From the NCBI RefSeq assembly GCF_009846745.1, contig NZ_AQPF01000007.1, positions 1 through 64,000 on the forward strand: a stretch of 64,000 bases of DNA, in the 5' to 3' direction. The notes under the pieces are model-generated. The model was not told the origin of the DNA. It worked only from the letters and a program-made list of their open reading frames with translations, and did not search any database. A program made the position numbers and the translations under genes. This DNA is from Alloalcanivorax xiamenensis. Lineage in GTDB: Bacteria; Pseudomonadota; Gammaproteobacteria; Pseudomonadales; Alcanivoracaceae. Shown piece after piece: positions 36,424-44,972 of this stretch. Numbering within the stretch: the first letter of the stretch is position 1; each line of letters begins with the position of its first letter.

Positions 36424-37041
36424 CTACTCACTTCTTCCCATTGCCGCCTCCACAGCCTCCTCCAGCATCTCCAGGCGATCTTGTCCCCAAAAGAGTTCTC
36501 CCTGAAAAACGTAAGACGGAGAACCAAATACCCCGGCACTCACCGCTTCATCGGTATAGTAACGATACACATCGGCAATATCGCTTTGTCTGGCCAGAGA
36601 GATCAGACGACCACCGTCCAATCCCCTCTCATTCAAGATATCAAGCAATGTCCGCTCCGAAGAGATATCCCGGTCTTGGCACCACTGTGCATGGAGAATC
36701 GACTTATACAGTGGTCCCACCGGGAGTCCCTGACGGTCGGCGGCAATAACGATGCAAGACGCCAGATCAGCGTTCGGGCACATGAAAGCAGGTTGCGCGT
36801 TAATCGATATTTTCAGCTTGCGACACCACCGCTTTAATTCCAATACACGATAGGCCCGCCGCTCGGGTGAACGATCACTCAGGAGCTGCCCTCCTGTTCT
36901 ATAATAAATATTGGGCAAATCAACTGGTTTGTATAACACCCGTATATTTTGCCGCTCTGCCAGAGCTTCCAGACGATCCGCACCAAGATAGGCCCAATCC
37001 GAGTTCATCCAGAAGTAGTAATCGATGGCCTCGACTTTCAT
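36424..37041 (-). CDS. DsbA-family / 2-hydroxychromene-2-carboxylate isomerase-like protein
   Basis: A 205-residue thioredoxin-fold protein of the HCCA isomerase/GST-kappa group. It has the N-terminal DYYFWMNSDWAYLGADRLEALAER with a Ser in place of the CxxC, the VLYKPVDLPNIYYRTGG strand, and GVFGSPSYVFQGELFWGQDRLEML near the C-terminus, all typical. It may be a glutathione-dependent isomerase in aromatic or ring-compound breakdown. Start ATG 37041 overlaps the MFS stop (ATGA). GC content is visibly lower here than in the flanking genes. Confidence 0.85.
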   Translation of the reverse strand: MKVEAIDYYFWMNSDWAYLGADRLEALAERQNIRVLYKPVDLPNIYYRTGGQLLSDRSPERRAYRVLELKRWCRKLKISINAQPAFMCPNADLASCIVIAADRQGLPVGPLYKSILHAQWCQDRDISSERTLLDILNERGLDGGRLISLARQSDIADVYRYYTDEAVSAGVFGSPSYVFQGELFWGQDRLEMLEEAVEAAMGRSE

Positions 37042-38366
37042 GCACCCACTCCTTCCGTTATACGATCCGGTATGACAAACCGCCCTGGACCGTGCATCAG
37101 GAACGAGCAGACTACGGCGATGGCTCCGAGTGCGCTCAGATACCAAATAATATAACGAGGGTCACCGTCACCAAGGCCAAGTAAAGACGTCGCCATAATG
37201 GGAGCCAACCCACCGCCAATGGCCCCCGACACCTGAACGGCAATGGAAATACCGCTATAACGCACTTCCGCGGGAAATTGAGCGGAGAACAAGCCGCCTT
37301 CGGGACCGTACAGAGATGAATACACGCCACCAATTGCGATCACTACGGCCAGCGTGATGTAAGTCACTTCCAGGGTTTGTAACAGGGAAAAAAACACTGG
37401 CGAAAAAAGCGCTATTCCAACAGAGCCTCCCATGAAGATCCATTTATAGCCTACCCGATCCCCCAGCATCCCGAATAATGGAATGAACACCAAGGCCGCG
37501 AAGGCGCCCCAAATAGTGGCATCCAACATAATCCCGCGCTCCAACCCCAGCGTACTGGTAACATAGGTAAGCGCAAAGGTAACTACCGTGTAGAACCAGG
37601 TAACCTCCGCCAAGCGTCCTCCCACCACAACGAGGACCTCCTTCGGGTAGCGCCGCAGGACTTCCAATGCCGGCACGTCCACCTTGTTGCCCTTCTCTTC
37701 CATTTTTTCGAAATCCGGCGATTCAGCTACCTTCACCCTGATGAACCACCCAATCAAAAGCAATACGACGCTAGCCAGGAATGGCAGTCTCCATCCCCAA
37801 CTCAACATCTCGCTTTCTGGCAGGGTGGCAACCAATCCCATGGCGAACGATGACAGGATCAGACCAGGAGCAACGCCGGCTTGGGGCAAGCTACCGAAGA
37901 ACCCTTTCTTACCCTGAGGTGCGGATTCCACCGCCATTAGTACGGCCCCGCCCCACTCGCCTCCCACGGCGATGCCTTGCAGGAAGCGCATCAGAACCAA
38001 CAGGACGGCGGCCCAATAGCCGATATCTTCATAGGTGGGAATAAGACCGATGAGAATAGTGGGAATACCCATCAGGAACAGTGTAATGAGCAACATGGAT
38101 TTGCGCCCGACCCGATCACCAAAATGACCGAATATCAAACCACCGAGAGGACGGGCAAAGAACCCCACCGAGTAGGTGGCAAACGCGGCTAAAGTACCCA
38201 TGAGGGGATCAAATTCAGGAAAGAATATCTTATTGAAGATCAAAGCCGCCGCGGTGCCATAGAGGAAAAAATCGTACCATTCAATGGTTGTTCCCATCAT
38301 GCTGGCCAGTCCGGCGGTGATATATTGGCGGCGAGTGCGAGCCGCCGCCGGCGTATGCGTAGTCAT
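37038..38366 (-). CDS. MFS transporter, MHS (metabolite:H+ symporter) type
   Basis: A 442-residue permease with twelve predicted helices. It has the MHS signatures GTTIEWYDFFLYGTAAAL, FFARPLGGLIFGHFGDRVGRK and RFLQGIAVGGEWGGAVLMAVE. It is in the ShiA/ProP/alpha-ketoglutarate permease group and would import an organic acid by proton symport. It overlaps the downstream isomerase-like gene by 4 bp and follows the aldolase gene by 47 bp on the same strand. Confidence 0.93.
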   Translation of the reverse strand: MTTHTPAAARTRRQYITAGLASMMGTTIEWYDFFLYGTAAALIFNKIFFPEFDPLMGTLAAFATYSVGFFARPLGGLIFGHFGDRVGRKSMLLITLFLMGIPTILIGLIPTYEDIGYWAAVLLVLMRFLQGIAVGGEWGGAVLMAVESAPQGKKGFFGSLPQAGVAPGLILSSFAMGLVATLPESEMLSWGWRLPFLASVVLLLIGWFIRVKVAESPDFEKMEEKGNKVDVPALEVLRRYPKEVLVVVGGRLAEVTWFYTVVTFALTYVTSTLGLERGIMLDATIWGAFAALVFIPLFGMLGDRVGYKWIFMGGSVGIALFSPVFFSLLQTLEVTYITLAVVIAIGGVYSSLYGPEGGLFSAQFPAEVRYSGISIAVQVSGAIGGGLAPIMATSLLGLGDGDPRYIIWYLSALGAIAVVCSFLMHGPGRFVIPDRITEGVGA

Positions 38367-38413
38367 TTTAGTGTCCTTTATACGTTGTTGTTGTTTTCAA
38401 ATGAGTGCCGAGC

Positions 38414-39193
38414 TCATTTCGACGGCAATGGAGGAATGCCGTGTGTCTGTCGGGCCCAGTAGTTAAAAGTAGCGTTGACGATCGATGGTTTGAGTAGGTA
38501 ATCGTGGGCTTCACGGGCAAGTTCGTCGTCCACTGGAGTCAGCGGTCCGAATACTCGCGCCCTGACCTGCATTCTGGCGGCCCGTTCCAGATAAACGGAC
38601 AGGTAAGTCGCTTCTTCGCAGGACACGCCGGCGGTTAAATAGCCGTGATGGGCCAGGATAATCGCCTTCTTGTCCTGGATGGCTTCGGAAATAATTACCC
38701 CTTCCTGATCAGCGATGGGCACGCCAGGCCAGTCCGCCAAAAAGGCGCAGTCATCGTGCAAAGGCGTCATATCCATCTGTGAAATCACCAACGGCTGCCT
38801 CGCCGCGGCAAGGGCCGATGCCCAGGGTGAATGGGTATGAACGATAGAGTTGACGTCCGGCCGCGCATCGTAGACCCAAAGATGGAATCGGGTGGCTGGA
38901 TTCGCCATTCCCTCTCCCGTCAGAGTATGTAGATCACGATCGACCTCTATGAAATCATCGGGAGTGGCCTCATCGAACCCAAGCCCGAACCTGAGTGTCC
39001 AGTATGCACCTGGACGTTGCGAGCGAACGCTTATCTGCCCCGCCAAACCGGCTTCTTGTTCGGTCATCGCCAGGATGCGGCAAGCATAAGCCATGGTTTC
39101 TCGAACATCGCGCTCCACGCCATGGAGATGCTGCTCCATTTCCTGCGTCGCTCGCTGATCGAAATAGGATTTTTCTCTAAGGGAGGAATTCAT
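38414..39193 (-). CDS. class II aldolase/adducin family protein
   Basis: A 259-residue protein with the zinc-binding class II aldolase fold. It has GLAGQISVRSQRPGAYW, VHTHSPWASALAAARQPL (HxH metal pair), then ILAHHGYLTAGVSCEEAT (third His pair). It could act as an aldolase, decarboxylase or epimerase on the imported compound. ATG 39193 is chosen because AAGGAG lies 5 nt before it. Same-strand neighbours are the MHS permease and the isomerase-like gene, so a small catabolic operon is likely. Confidence 0.9.
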   Translation of the reverse strand: MNSSLREKSYFDQRATQEMEQHLHGVERDVRETMAYACRILAMTEQEAGLAGQISVRSQRPGAYWTLRFGLGFDEATPDDFIEVDRDLHTLTGEGMANPATRFHLWVYDARPDVNSIVHTHSPWASALAAARQPLVISQMDMTPLHDDCAFLADWPGVPIADQEGVIISEAIQDKKAIILAHHGYLTAGVSCEEATYLSVYLERAARMQVRARVFGPLTPVDDELAREAHDYLLKPSIVNATFNYWARQTHGIPPLPSK

Positions 39194-39287
39194 GCTGACT
39201 CCTTCGTACATTGATAATCAGGAGTCAGTATCGGAGGACTATATTTTCAGAGCCATGGAGTGAGAGTCATACCAGCTATTCCATGAT

Positions 39288-40175
39288 TTATGTCAATTGC
39301 CTGCATATGCGTAACGCACATTGCAGAAGGTCCTCCGCCAGAGGCAAGGATGATCGTTTTACCGGACTGATAGCTACGACCTTTCGGCGCAGCAAAGGAT
39401 TGACTATCCGGACTTTTCGAAGCTGGTAATCAGCAAGCAGCGCATCCGGAATACGCCCAGGAAGGATGCAAGCACCGACGTCCGACGAAACCAGCTTCAA
39501 CATAGCGTCAATAGTCTCTGCTTCCGCCACATATACCGGTTTCAGCCCCCCGCTTTGCAGCATACGCCGAAGCGCATAATGTGACGGGAAGCCAACAAGC
39601 CTGAGATCCACATCATTCAGATTGATACTGCCATCAACACCGAGGGCGGACTTCTGATGAGTGATCAAGCACATGTCATCATCGAATAAGGGTTGGGAGT
39701 TCAAGGAACGGGACGCCACAACGGAGTCGTAGACGAAGCCCAAATCCGCTTTTCCGCTTTCCACCAGCTCCACGACTTCGGGTGAGCTCCGCCCCAGCAG
39801 TGACAAATTGACACTGGGGTGTTTGCTAACAAAGCTCGCCACCACATCCGACATGAAGTAATAGCTCAACGTATGCACCGTTGCCAGGCGCACGGTGCCC
39901 CGCGTGATGCCGTGCTCTTGGCGAATGCCATCCACGGCCTGATCGATTTGTTGATAAGACAGCTTGAGAACTCCGTACAGCTTCTCGCCAGCTTCGGTCA
40001 GCGCCACACCACGGCCGGTTCGAGTGAACAGGGACTTTCCCAGGCCCGTCTCCAACGCCGCCAGCTCCTTACTGATCCATGACTGCGTTCGATTTAGCTT
40101 TTCAGCGGCTTTGGAAAGTGACTTGAGTTCCGCGATGTGAACGAAACAGCGGAGTTGCCGGTCCGGGGTATCCAT
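39288..40175 (-). CDS. LysR family regulator
   Basis: A 295-residue regulator: the N-terminal HTH is in LKSLSKAAEKLNRTQSWISKELAALETGLGKSLFTRTGRGVALTEAG, and the effector domain runs from about residue 90 on, with VRLATVHTLSYYFMSDVV. It lies upstream of the aldolase-MFS-isomerase genes on the same strand and ends 94 bp from them, so it probably controls that block. ATG 40175 starts the HTH; an upstream in-frame extension is rejected. Lower GC like the rest of the block. Confidence 0.92.
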   Translation of the reverse strand: MDTPDRQLRCFVHIAELKSLSKAAEKLNRTQSWISKELAALETGLGKSLFTRTGRGVALTEAGEKLYGVLKLSYQQIDQAVDGIRQEHGITRGTVRLATVHTLSYYFMSDVVASFVSKHPSVNLSLLGRSSPEVVELVESGKADLGFVYDSVVASRSLNSQPLFDDDMCLITHQKSALGVDGSINLNDVDLRLVGFPSHYALRRMLQSGGLKPVYVAEAETIDAMLKLVSSDVGACILPGRIPDALLADYQLRKVRIVNPLLRRKVVAISPVKRSSLPLAEDLLQCALRICRQLT

Positions 40176-40406
40176 GAATCTCCTATTACAGGTATTGGGA
40201 GTCCAGGATGAGTCTATGTCAGAAGGGAACGTGTAGGCCAATCCCCCATGATTGAGCCCTCGCCTCCGATCTGCTTTGTGGATATACAAAACATTGACCG
40301 GGGCGAGGAGGGAATCGAGAGGCTTGCTAACGTTAAAAGGAAGGAATGACAATTATTCCTTGCGTCGAGTGCGGTAGCCGATAGCCGCCACCGCACTCGC
40401 GTTCGA

Positions 40407-41585
40407 TCAGCGTTCCACCGCCAGGGCCACGCCCTGACCACCACCGATGCACAGCGTGGCGAGACCGCGTTTGACGTCGCGGCGCTGCATTTCATGCAGC
40501 AGAGTGACCAGGATACGGCAGCCGGACGCGCCGATCGGGTGTCCCAGAGCGATGGCGCCGCCATTCACGTTGACCTTCTCCGCGTCCCACTCCAGTTCCT
40601 TGCCCACCGACAGCGCCTGGGCGGCGAACGCTTCATTGGCTTCGATCAAGTCCACCTGATCCAGAGTCCAGCCGGCCCGTTCCAGACAACGGCGGGTGGC
40701 GGACACCGGGGCGATGCCCATGATCGCCGGGTCCACGCCAGCGCTGGCCTGCCCGGCCAGACGCGCGAGGATCGGCAGCCCCAGTTCCCTGGCGCGGGCT
40801 TCGCTCATCAGCATTACCGCCGCACCACCGTCATTCAGTGTGGAGGCATTACCCGCGGTCACCGTACCGTCCTTCTTGAACGCCGGACGCAAGCCGGCCA
40901 GGGTCTCCGCGGTGGTGCCGGCGCGCGGTTGCTCGTCGGTGTCGAATACCTTCGGGTCCCCCTTGCGCTGGGGAATCGTGACCGGCGTGATCTCATCCTT
41001 GAAGCGGCCGCTTTCGATGGCGGCCAGCGCCTTGGCCTGGCTGGCGGCGGCGAAGGCGTCCTGCTCCTCCCGGGTAACACCGTATTTCTCCGCCAGATTC
41101 TCGGCGGTGATGCCCATGTGGTAGTCGTTGAAGGCATCCCACAGGCCGTCCTGGATCATCGAATCCACCAGCGAGGCGTGGCCCATGCGCAGACCAGTGC
41201 GGGCCTTGGGCAGCACATAAGGCGCCAGGCTCATGTTTTCCTGGCCGCCGGCGATGATGATATCGGCTTCCCCGCAGCGGATTGCCTGGCTGCCCAAATG
41301 CACCGCCTTGAGACCGGAACCGCACACCTTGTTGATGGTAAGCGCCGGCACCTGCCGCGGCAGGCCGGCGTTGATCGCGGTCTGACGCGCCGGGTTCTGG
41401 CCGGCGCCAGCAGTGAGCACCTGGCCGAGGATCACTTCGCTGATCCGGTCCGGCGCCACCCCGGTATCCGCCAGCAGTTTGCGCACCACCGCTTCACCCA
41501 AAGCGGTGGCGGGCAGATTGGCCAGGGAACCCTGAAAAGCACCGACCGCGGTGCGGGTGGCGGCAACGATGACCACGTCTTGCAT
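40407..41585 (-). CDS. acetyl-CoA C-acetyltransferase (thiolase)
   Basis: A 392-residue thiolase with the nucleophilic Cys in NKVCGSGLKAVHLGSQ (about C89), the ENMS loop, the GHPIGASGCRIL His, and the terminal active Cys in LATLCIGGGQGVA. It condenses two acetyl-CoA or cleaves acetoacetyl-CoA. ATG 41585 begins the domain. It is alone on this side of the low-GC block, with an upstream SLC23-type permease 94 bp away. Confidence 0.95.
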   Translation of the reverse strand: MQDVVIVAATRTAVGAFQGSLANLPATALGEAVVRKLLADTGVAPDRISEVILGQVLTAGAGQNPARQTAINAGLPRQVPALTINKVCGSGLKAVHLGSQAIRCGEADIIIAGGQENMSLAPYVLPKARTGLRMGHASLVDSMIQDGLWDAFNDYHMGITAENLAEKYGVTREEQDAFAAASQAKALAAIESGRFKDEITPVTIPQRKGDPKVFDTDEQPRAGTTAETLAGLRPAFKKDGTVTAGNASTLNDGGAAVMLMSEARARELGLPILARLAGQASAGVDPAIMGIAPVSATRRCLERAGWTLDQVDLIEANEAFAAQALSVGKELEWDAEKVNVNGGAIALGHPIGASGCRILVTLLHEMQRRDVKRGLATLCIGGGQGVALAVER

Positions 41586-41679
41586 AATGTCTCTCCCGGT
41601 CACGCCGGGCCGGGCCCGGCGGAATGATGAAAATTGGCCTCGCATGATAGCTTGATCGGGGCGGCGCGTCCCGGCCTGC

Positions 41680-43035
41680 TCACTCGGCGGCGCCGGCCTG
41701 CTTCCAGCCGCCCAGTAAGCGCGGCCGCTCCAGCGCCAGGTAGAGAACGACCCCGGCGGCCAGTCCCCAACCAGCGCCGTAGACCGCCAGCACCACACCC
41801 ATGGTACCGGCGATGCCCCGCTCCAGGTTATTGTTGAGCTGCTCGAAACCCACCATCAGGCAGATATAACCAGTCAGAATCAACGTCAGCGACAGTGCGA
41901 TCGGCAGCACCGGCTGGAAGAAACTGACCAGTGGCAGCATGAACAGTGCCAGAAAACCGGCGATCCAGAAGGTGCCAGCGCCGCTGTAGATCGAATCCAT
42001 GGCGTCCCGGCCATATTTATAGCGCTCGGCCATGGTGGCCCCCACCGCCGTCCACAACGGTCCGGCCAGCCCCGGATAGGGCGCGAAGAAAGCGTGCAAC
42101 GCGTTACGGAGGGCGGTCACCAGATGAACACGGTCCAGATCGATTTCGATCACTTCGTCACTGCGCAATTCATCCGCCCGCTGCATCAGCGATTGCCCGA
42201 CGATGATGTCGCCAAAAGCGATCACGTAAGCGATCACCGCCGTGGGCACCGCGTACAGGAACACCTTGGCATCCGGAATACCGTGGACGAACGGCAGGTA
42301 CCGCCACAGTTGGTCGAAGGCCGGGCGAGTGATCCCCCATTGCAGCTCCGGCATTTTGTATTCGCCCACCGCGATACCCACACCGATGGCCACCAGCATG
42401 CCTGGCACCATGCCGTAATTGACGATCTTGCGCGCCAGCGGGAACTGCTTCACGTACTCCTGAAACGACGCCGAGAACATGAAGTAAAGGCAGATCAACC
42501 CGCCCACCACTAGCGAAATCGGAGTATTGGCGACCCGACCGCCCTCGCTGATTTCACCGGTAATAGCGGCGATGCCGGCGCCGATGATAATCCCCGCCTT
42601 CATCGAGTTGGGAATGATGCGCACCAGCGTACTGCCCAGGCGGGTGACACCGAGGATCAGGAAGATCAGGAACACCAGGAATTGCAAGGCGAACAGGCCC
42701 TGGATCGCCTCGGGCCCTGGCTCGAACTGACCGAGGTACAGCACCACCACCGGGATTGCCGGCGTGATCCAGCCCGGCACCAGCGGTACGCCCAGCAGCG
42801 CCGGCAGCATGAAGCCGATACCACAGATCACCACATAGGCCAGCGCCACGTCATAAGGCAATCCCAGGTGTTTCTGCAGCAACGGGATCATCGCCAGGCT
42901 GACCACGAACATGATCAGTGCCTGAATCATTTCCGCCATTTCCCAGCGGTAATGAACGAACGGTAAGCGGATGCGGAAGGGTCCCAGCGGCCAGCATGGT
43001 TGCTGTTCGCCGTCTTTACGTTGGTACATTTGCAT
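41680..43035 (-). CDS. SLC23/NCS2-like permease
   Basis: A 451-residue membrane protein with about twelve to fourteen hydrophobic segments. The pattern of the nucleobase/ascorbate transporter family is only partly present (WAIS: VPGWITPAIPVVVLYLG, SMKAGIIIGAGIAAITGEI, AFGDIIVGQSLMQRADELRSDEV). It may carry a purine or another organic anion; substrate unknown. ATG 43035 follows GGAGGAGAA. It starts 155 bp downstream of the acyl-CoA synthetase stop. Confidence 0.75.
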   Translation of the reverse strand: MQMYQRKDGEQQPCWPLGPFRIRLPFVHYRWEMAEMIQALIMFVVSLAMIPLLQKHLGLPYDVALAYVVICGIGFMLPALLGVPLVPGWITPAIPVVVLYLGQFEPGPEAIQGLFALQFLVFLIFLILGVTRLGSTLVRIIPNSMKAGIIIGAGIAAITGEISEGGRVANTPISLVVGGLICLYFMFSASFQEYVKQFPLARKIVNYGMVPGMLVAIGVGIAVGEYKMPELQWGITRPAFDQLWRYLPFVHGIPDAKVFLYAVPTAVIAYVIAFGDIIVGQSLMQRADELRSDEVIEIDLDRVHLVTALRNALHAFFAPYPGLAGPLWTAVGATMAERYKYGRDAMDSIYSGAGTFWIAGFLALFMLPLVSFFQPVLPIALSLTLILTGYICLMVGFEQLNNNLERGIAGTMGVVLAVYGAGWGLAAGVVLYLALERPRLLGGWKQAGAAE

Positions 43036-43137
43036 TGTCGTTCTCCTCCACTGGCGAGCGCCGGCAGGGTCATTGTTGTTGTCGGAAATCCTGTTACCGG
43101 AAACACCGGGCGGGCACCCGGCTATCGGGTCTTACCG

Positions 43138-43183
43138 AAAAAGGACCTCGCCCCGGCAGCTTGCTGAATGCGCCGGAGCGAGG
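43138..43183 (-). terminator. rho-independent terminator after the acyl-CoA synthetase gene
   Basis: On the minus strand CCTCGCTCCGGC (43183-43172) pairs with GCCGGGGCGAGG (43157-43146), one mismatch, around a 14-nt loop, and is followed by TCCTTTTTC. It starts 8 nt after the synthetase stop codon. Confidence 0.82.
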
Positions 43184-43190
43184 CCGAAAG

Positions 43191-44819
43191 CTACAGGTTC
43201 CTCGCCCACTCCCGTAGTACATACTTCTGGATCTTGCCGGTGGAAGTCTTCGGCAGATCCTGAAACACCACGGTCTTGGGTACTTTGAATCCGGCCAGAT
43301 GTTCACGGCAGAAGCCGATCACATCCGCCCCGGTGACGGCGGTGTGCTCCTGCCCGGCCTTGAGGGTGACGAAGGCGCAAGGCGTCTCGCCCCATTTTTC
43401 ATCGGGACGCGCCACCACCGCCGCTTCCAATACGGAGGGATGGCGGTAAAGCGTGTTCTCCACCTCGATGGTGGAAATGTTCTCGCCACCGGAAATAATG
43501 ATGTCCTTGAGGCGGTCCTTGATCTCCACGTAACCGTCCTCATGCCACACCGCCAAGTCACCGGTATGGAACCAGCCGCCCTCGAAGGCTTCGCGGGTGG
43601 CGTCTTCGTTCTTCAGATAACCCTTCATCACGGTATTGCCGCGCATGAAGATCTCGCCGATGGTTTCACCATCCTTGGGAACCGCCCGCAGACTCTTTGG
43701 ATCCGCCACCATCACCCCTTCCAGAGTCGGGTAACGCACACCCTGGCGGGACTTGATCGCGGCGCGCTCCTCCAACGGCAACTCATCCCAGTGGCCGTGC
43801 CAGGCACAGACGGTGACCGGCCCGTAGACTTCGGTCAGGCCGTACACATGGGTGACGTTGATGCCCATTTCCTCCACCGCTCCGATCACTTTGGCCGGCG
43901 GCGCCGCACCGGCGGTCATGGCGTTGACCGGATGATCAATGGCGGCCTTGGCCTCATCCGGCATGTTGATCAGGGCATTGAGCACAACCGGCGCACCGCA
44001 CAGATGAGAGACCTGATGCTGACGAATCAGCGTCAGAATACGCTGCGGATCAACCCGGCGCAGACACACATGCACGCCAGCCTGGGCGGTGATGGTCCAG
44101 GGATAGCACCAGCCGTTGCAGTGGAACATGGGCAGCGTCCACAGATACACCGGATGCAGCCCCATGGACCAGGTGGCCTGGTTGCCCAGGGAATTCAGGT
44201 AGGCGCCGCGGTGGTGGTAAACCACGCCCTTGGGATCACCGGTGGTGCCGGAGGTGTAGTTGAGGGAAATGGCATTCCACTCGTTGTCCGGCCACTGCCA
44301 CGGGAACTCCGGGTCCCCCTCGGCCAGGAAGGCCTCGTAATCCAGCTCACTGACCGGCTCTCCTTCACCGTATTCGGGATCGTCCACATCGATCAGCAGC
44401 GGTGGCGTCTCCAGTTTGGCCACGGCGTCACCGATCACTTGATGGAATTCGCGATCCACGATCAATACCTTGGCTTCGCCATGGCGCAGCATGTAGGCGA
44501 TGGCGTCGGCATCCAGACGGACATTGAGGGTATTGAGAACGGCGCCGATCATCGGTACGCCGAAGTGGGCTTCCAGCATAGCCGGAATGTTCGGCAACAT
44601 CGCCGCCACGGTATCGCCCTTGCCGATACCACGGCCGGCCAGGGCCGAAGCCAGCCGCCGGCAGCGCCGATAGGTTTCCCGCCAGGTGCGCCGGATATCA
44701 CCATGGATCACCGACGGATAATCGGGGTACACCGCCGCGGTACGCTCAATAAAGCTCAGCGGGGTCAGGGGAACATGATTGACTTCGGTGGGCGAAAGGC
44801 CCTGCTCATAAATGGACAT
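43191..44819 (-). CDS. acyl-CoA synthetase (AMP-forming, medium/long-chain type)
   Basis: A 542-residue ANL enzyme with the P-loop YTSGTTGDPKGVVYHHRGAY, the GWFHTGDLAVWHEDGYVEI motif, DIIISGGENISTIEVEN and the C-terminal TGKIQKYVLRE lysine. The layout (MPNIPAMLEAHFGVPMIGAVLNTLN at the N-terminus) is like DmdB/AlkK-type ligases for short to long acyl chains. It is divergent from the histidine kinase at 44973, with a 153-bp AT-rich gap, so the two-component pair may control it. Confidence 0.92.
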   Translation of the reverse strand: MSIYEQGLSPTEVNHVPLTPLSFIERTAAVYPDYPSVIHGDIRRTWRETYRRCRRLASALAGRGIGKGDTVAAMLPNIPAMLEAHFGVPMIGAVLNTLNVRLDADAIAYMLRHGEAKVLIVDREFHQVIGDAVAKLETPPLLIDVDDPEYGEGEPVSELDYEAFLAEGDPEFPWQWPDNEWNAISLNYTSGTTGDPKGVVYHHRGAYLNSLGNQATWSMGLHPVYLWTLPMFHCNGWCYPWTITAQAGVHVCLRRVDPQRILTLIRQHQVSHLCGAPVVLNALINMPDEAKAAIDHPVNAMTAGAAPPAKVIGAVEEMGINVTHVYGLTEVYGPVTVCAWHGHWDELPLEERAAIKSRQGVRYPTLEGVMVADPKSLRAVPKDGETIGEIFMRGNTVMKGYLKNEDATREAFEGGWFHTGDLAVWHEDGYVEIKDRLKDIIISGGENISTIEVENTLYRHPSVLEAAVVARPDEKWGETPCAFVTLKAGQEHTAVTGADVIGFCREHLAGFKVPKTVVFQDLPKTSTGKIQKYVLREWARNL

Positions 44820-44972
44820 AATGACCGTCCCGTGGTTGTTCGCGGTATTCTTCGGGTAGAGTTACCAGCATAAGCCTGCAACTACGAGGCGCATTTATAG
44901 ACCATAAAGAACAAATATGGAAATAAAACTAGAGTCTTATAGTATTTTTACTAGATTACTTCTATTGAGCCC

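Noticed and set aside
43299..44873. 524-codon frame opposite the acyl-CoA synthetase
   Set aside because: Antisense shadow; the opposite strand has clear ANL motifs.
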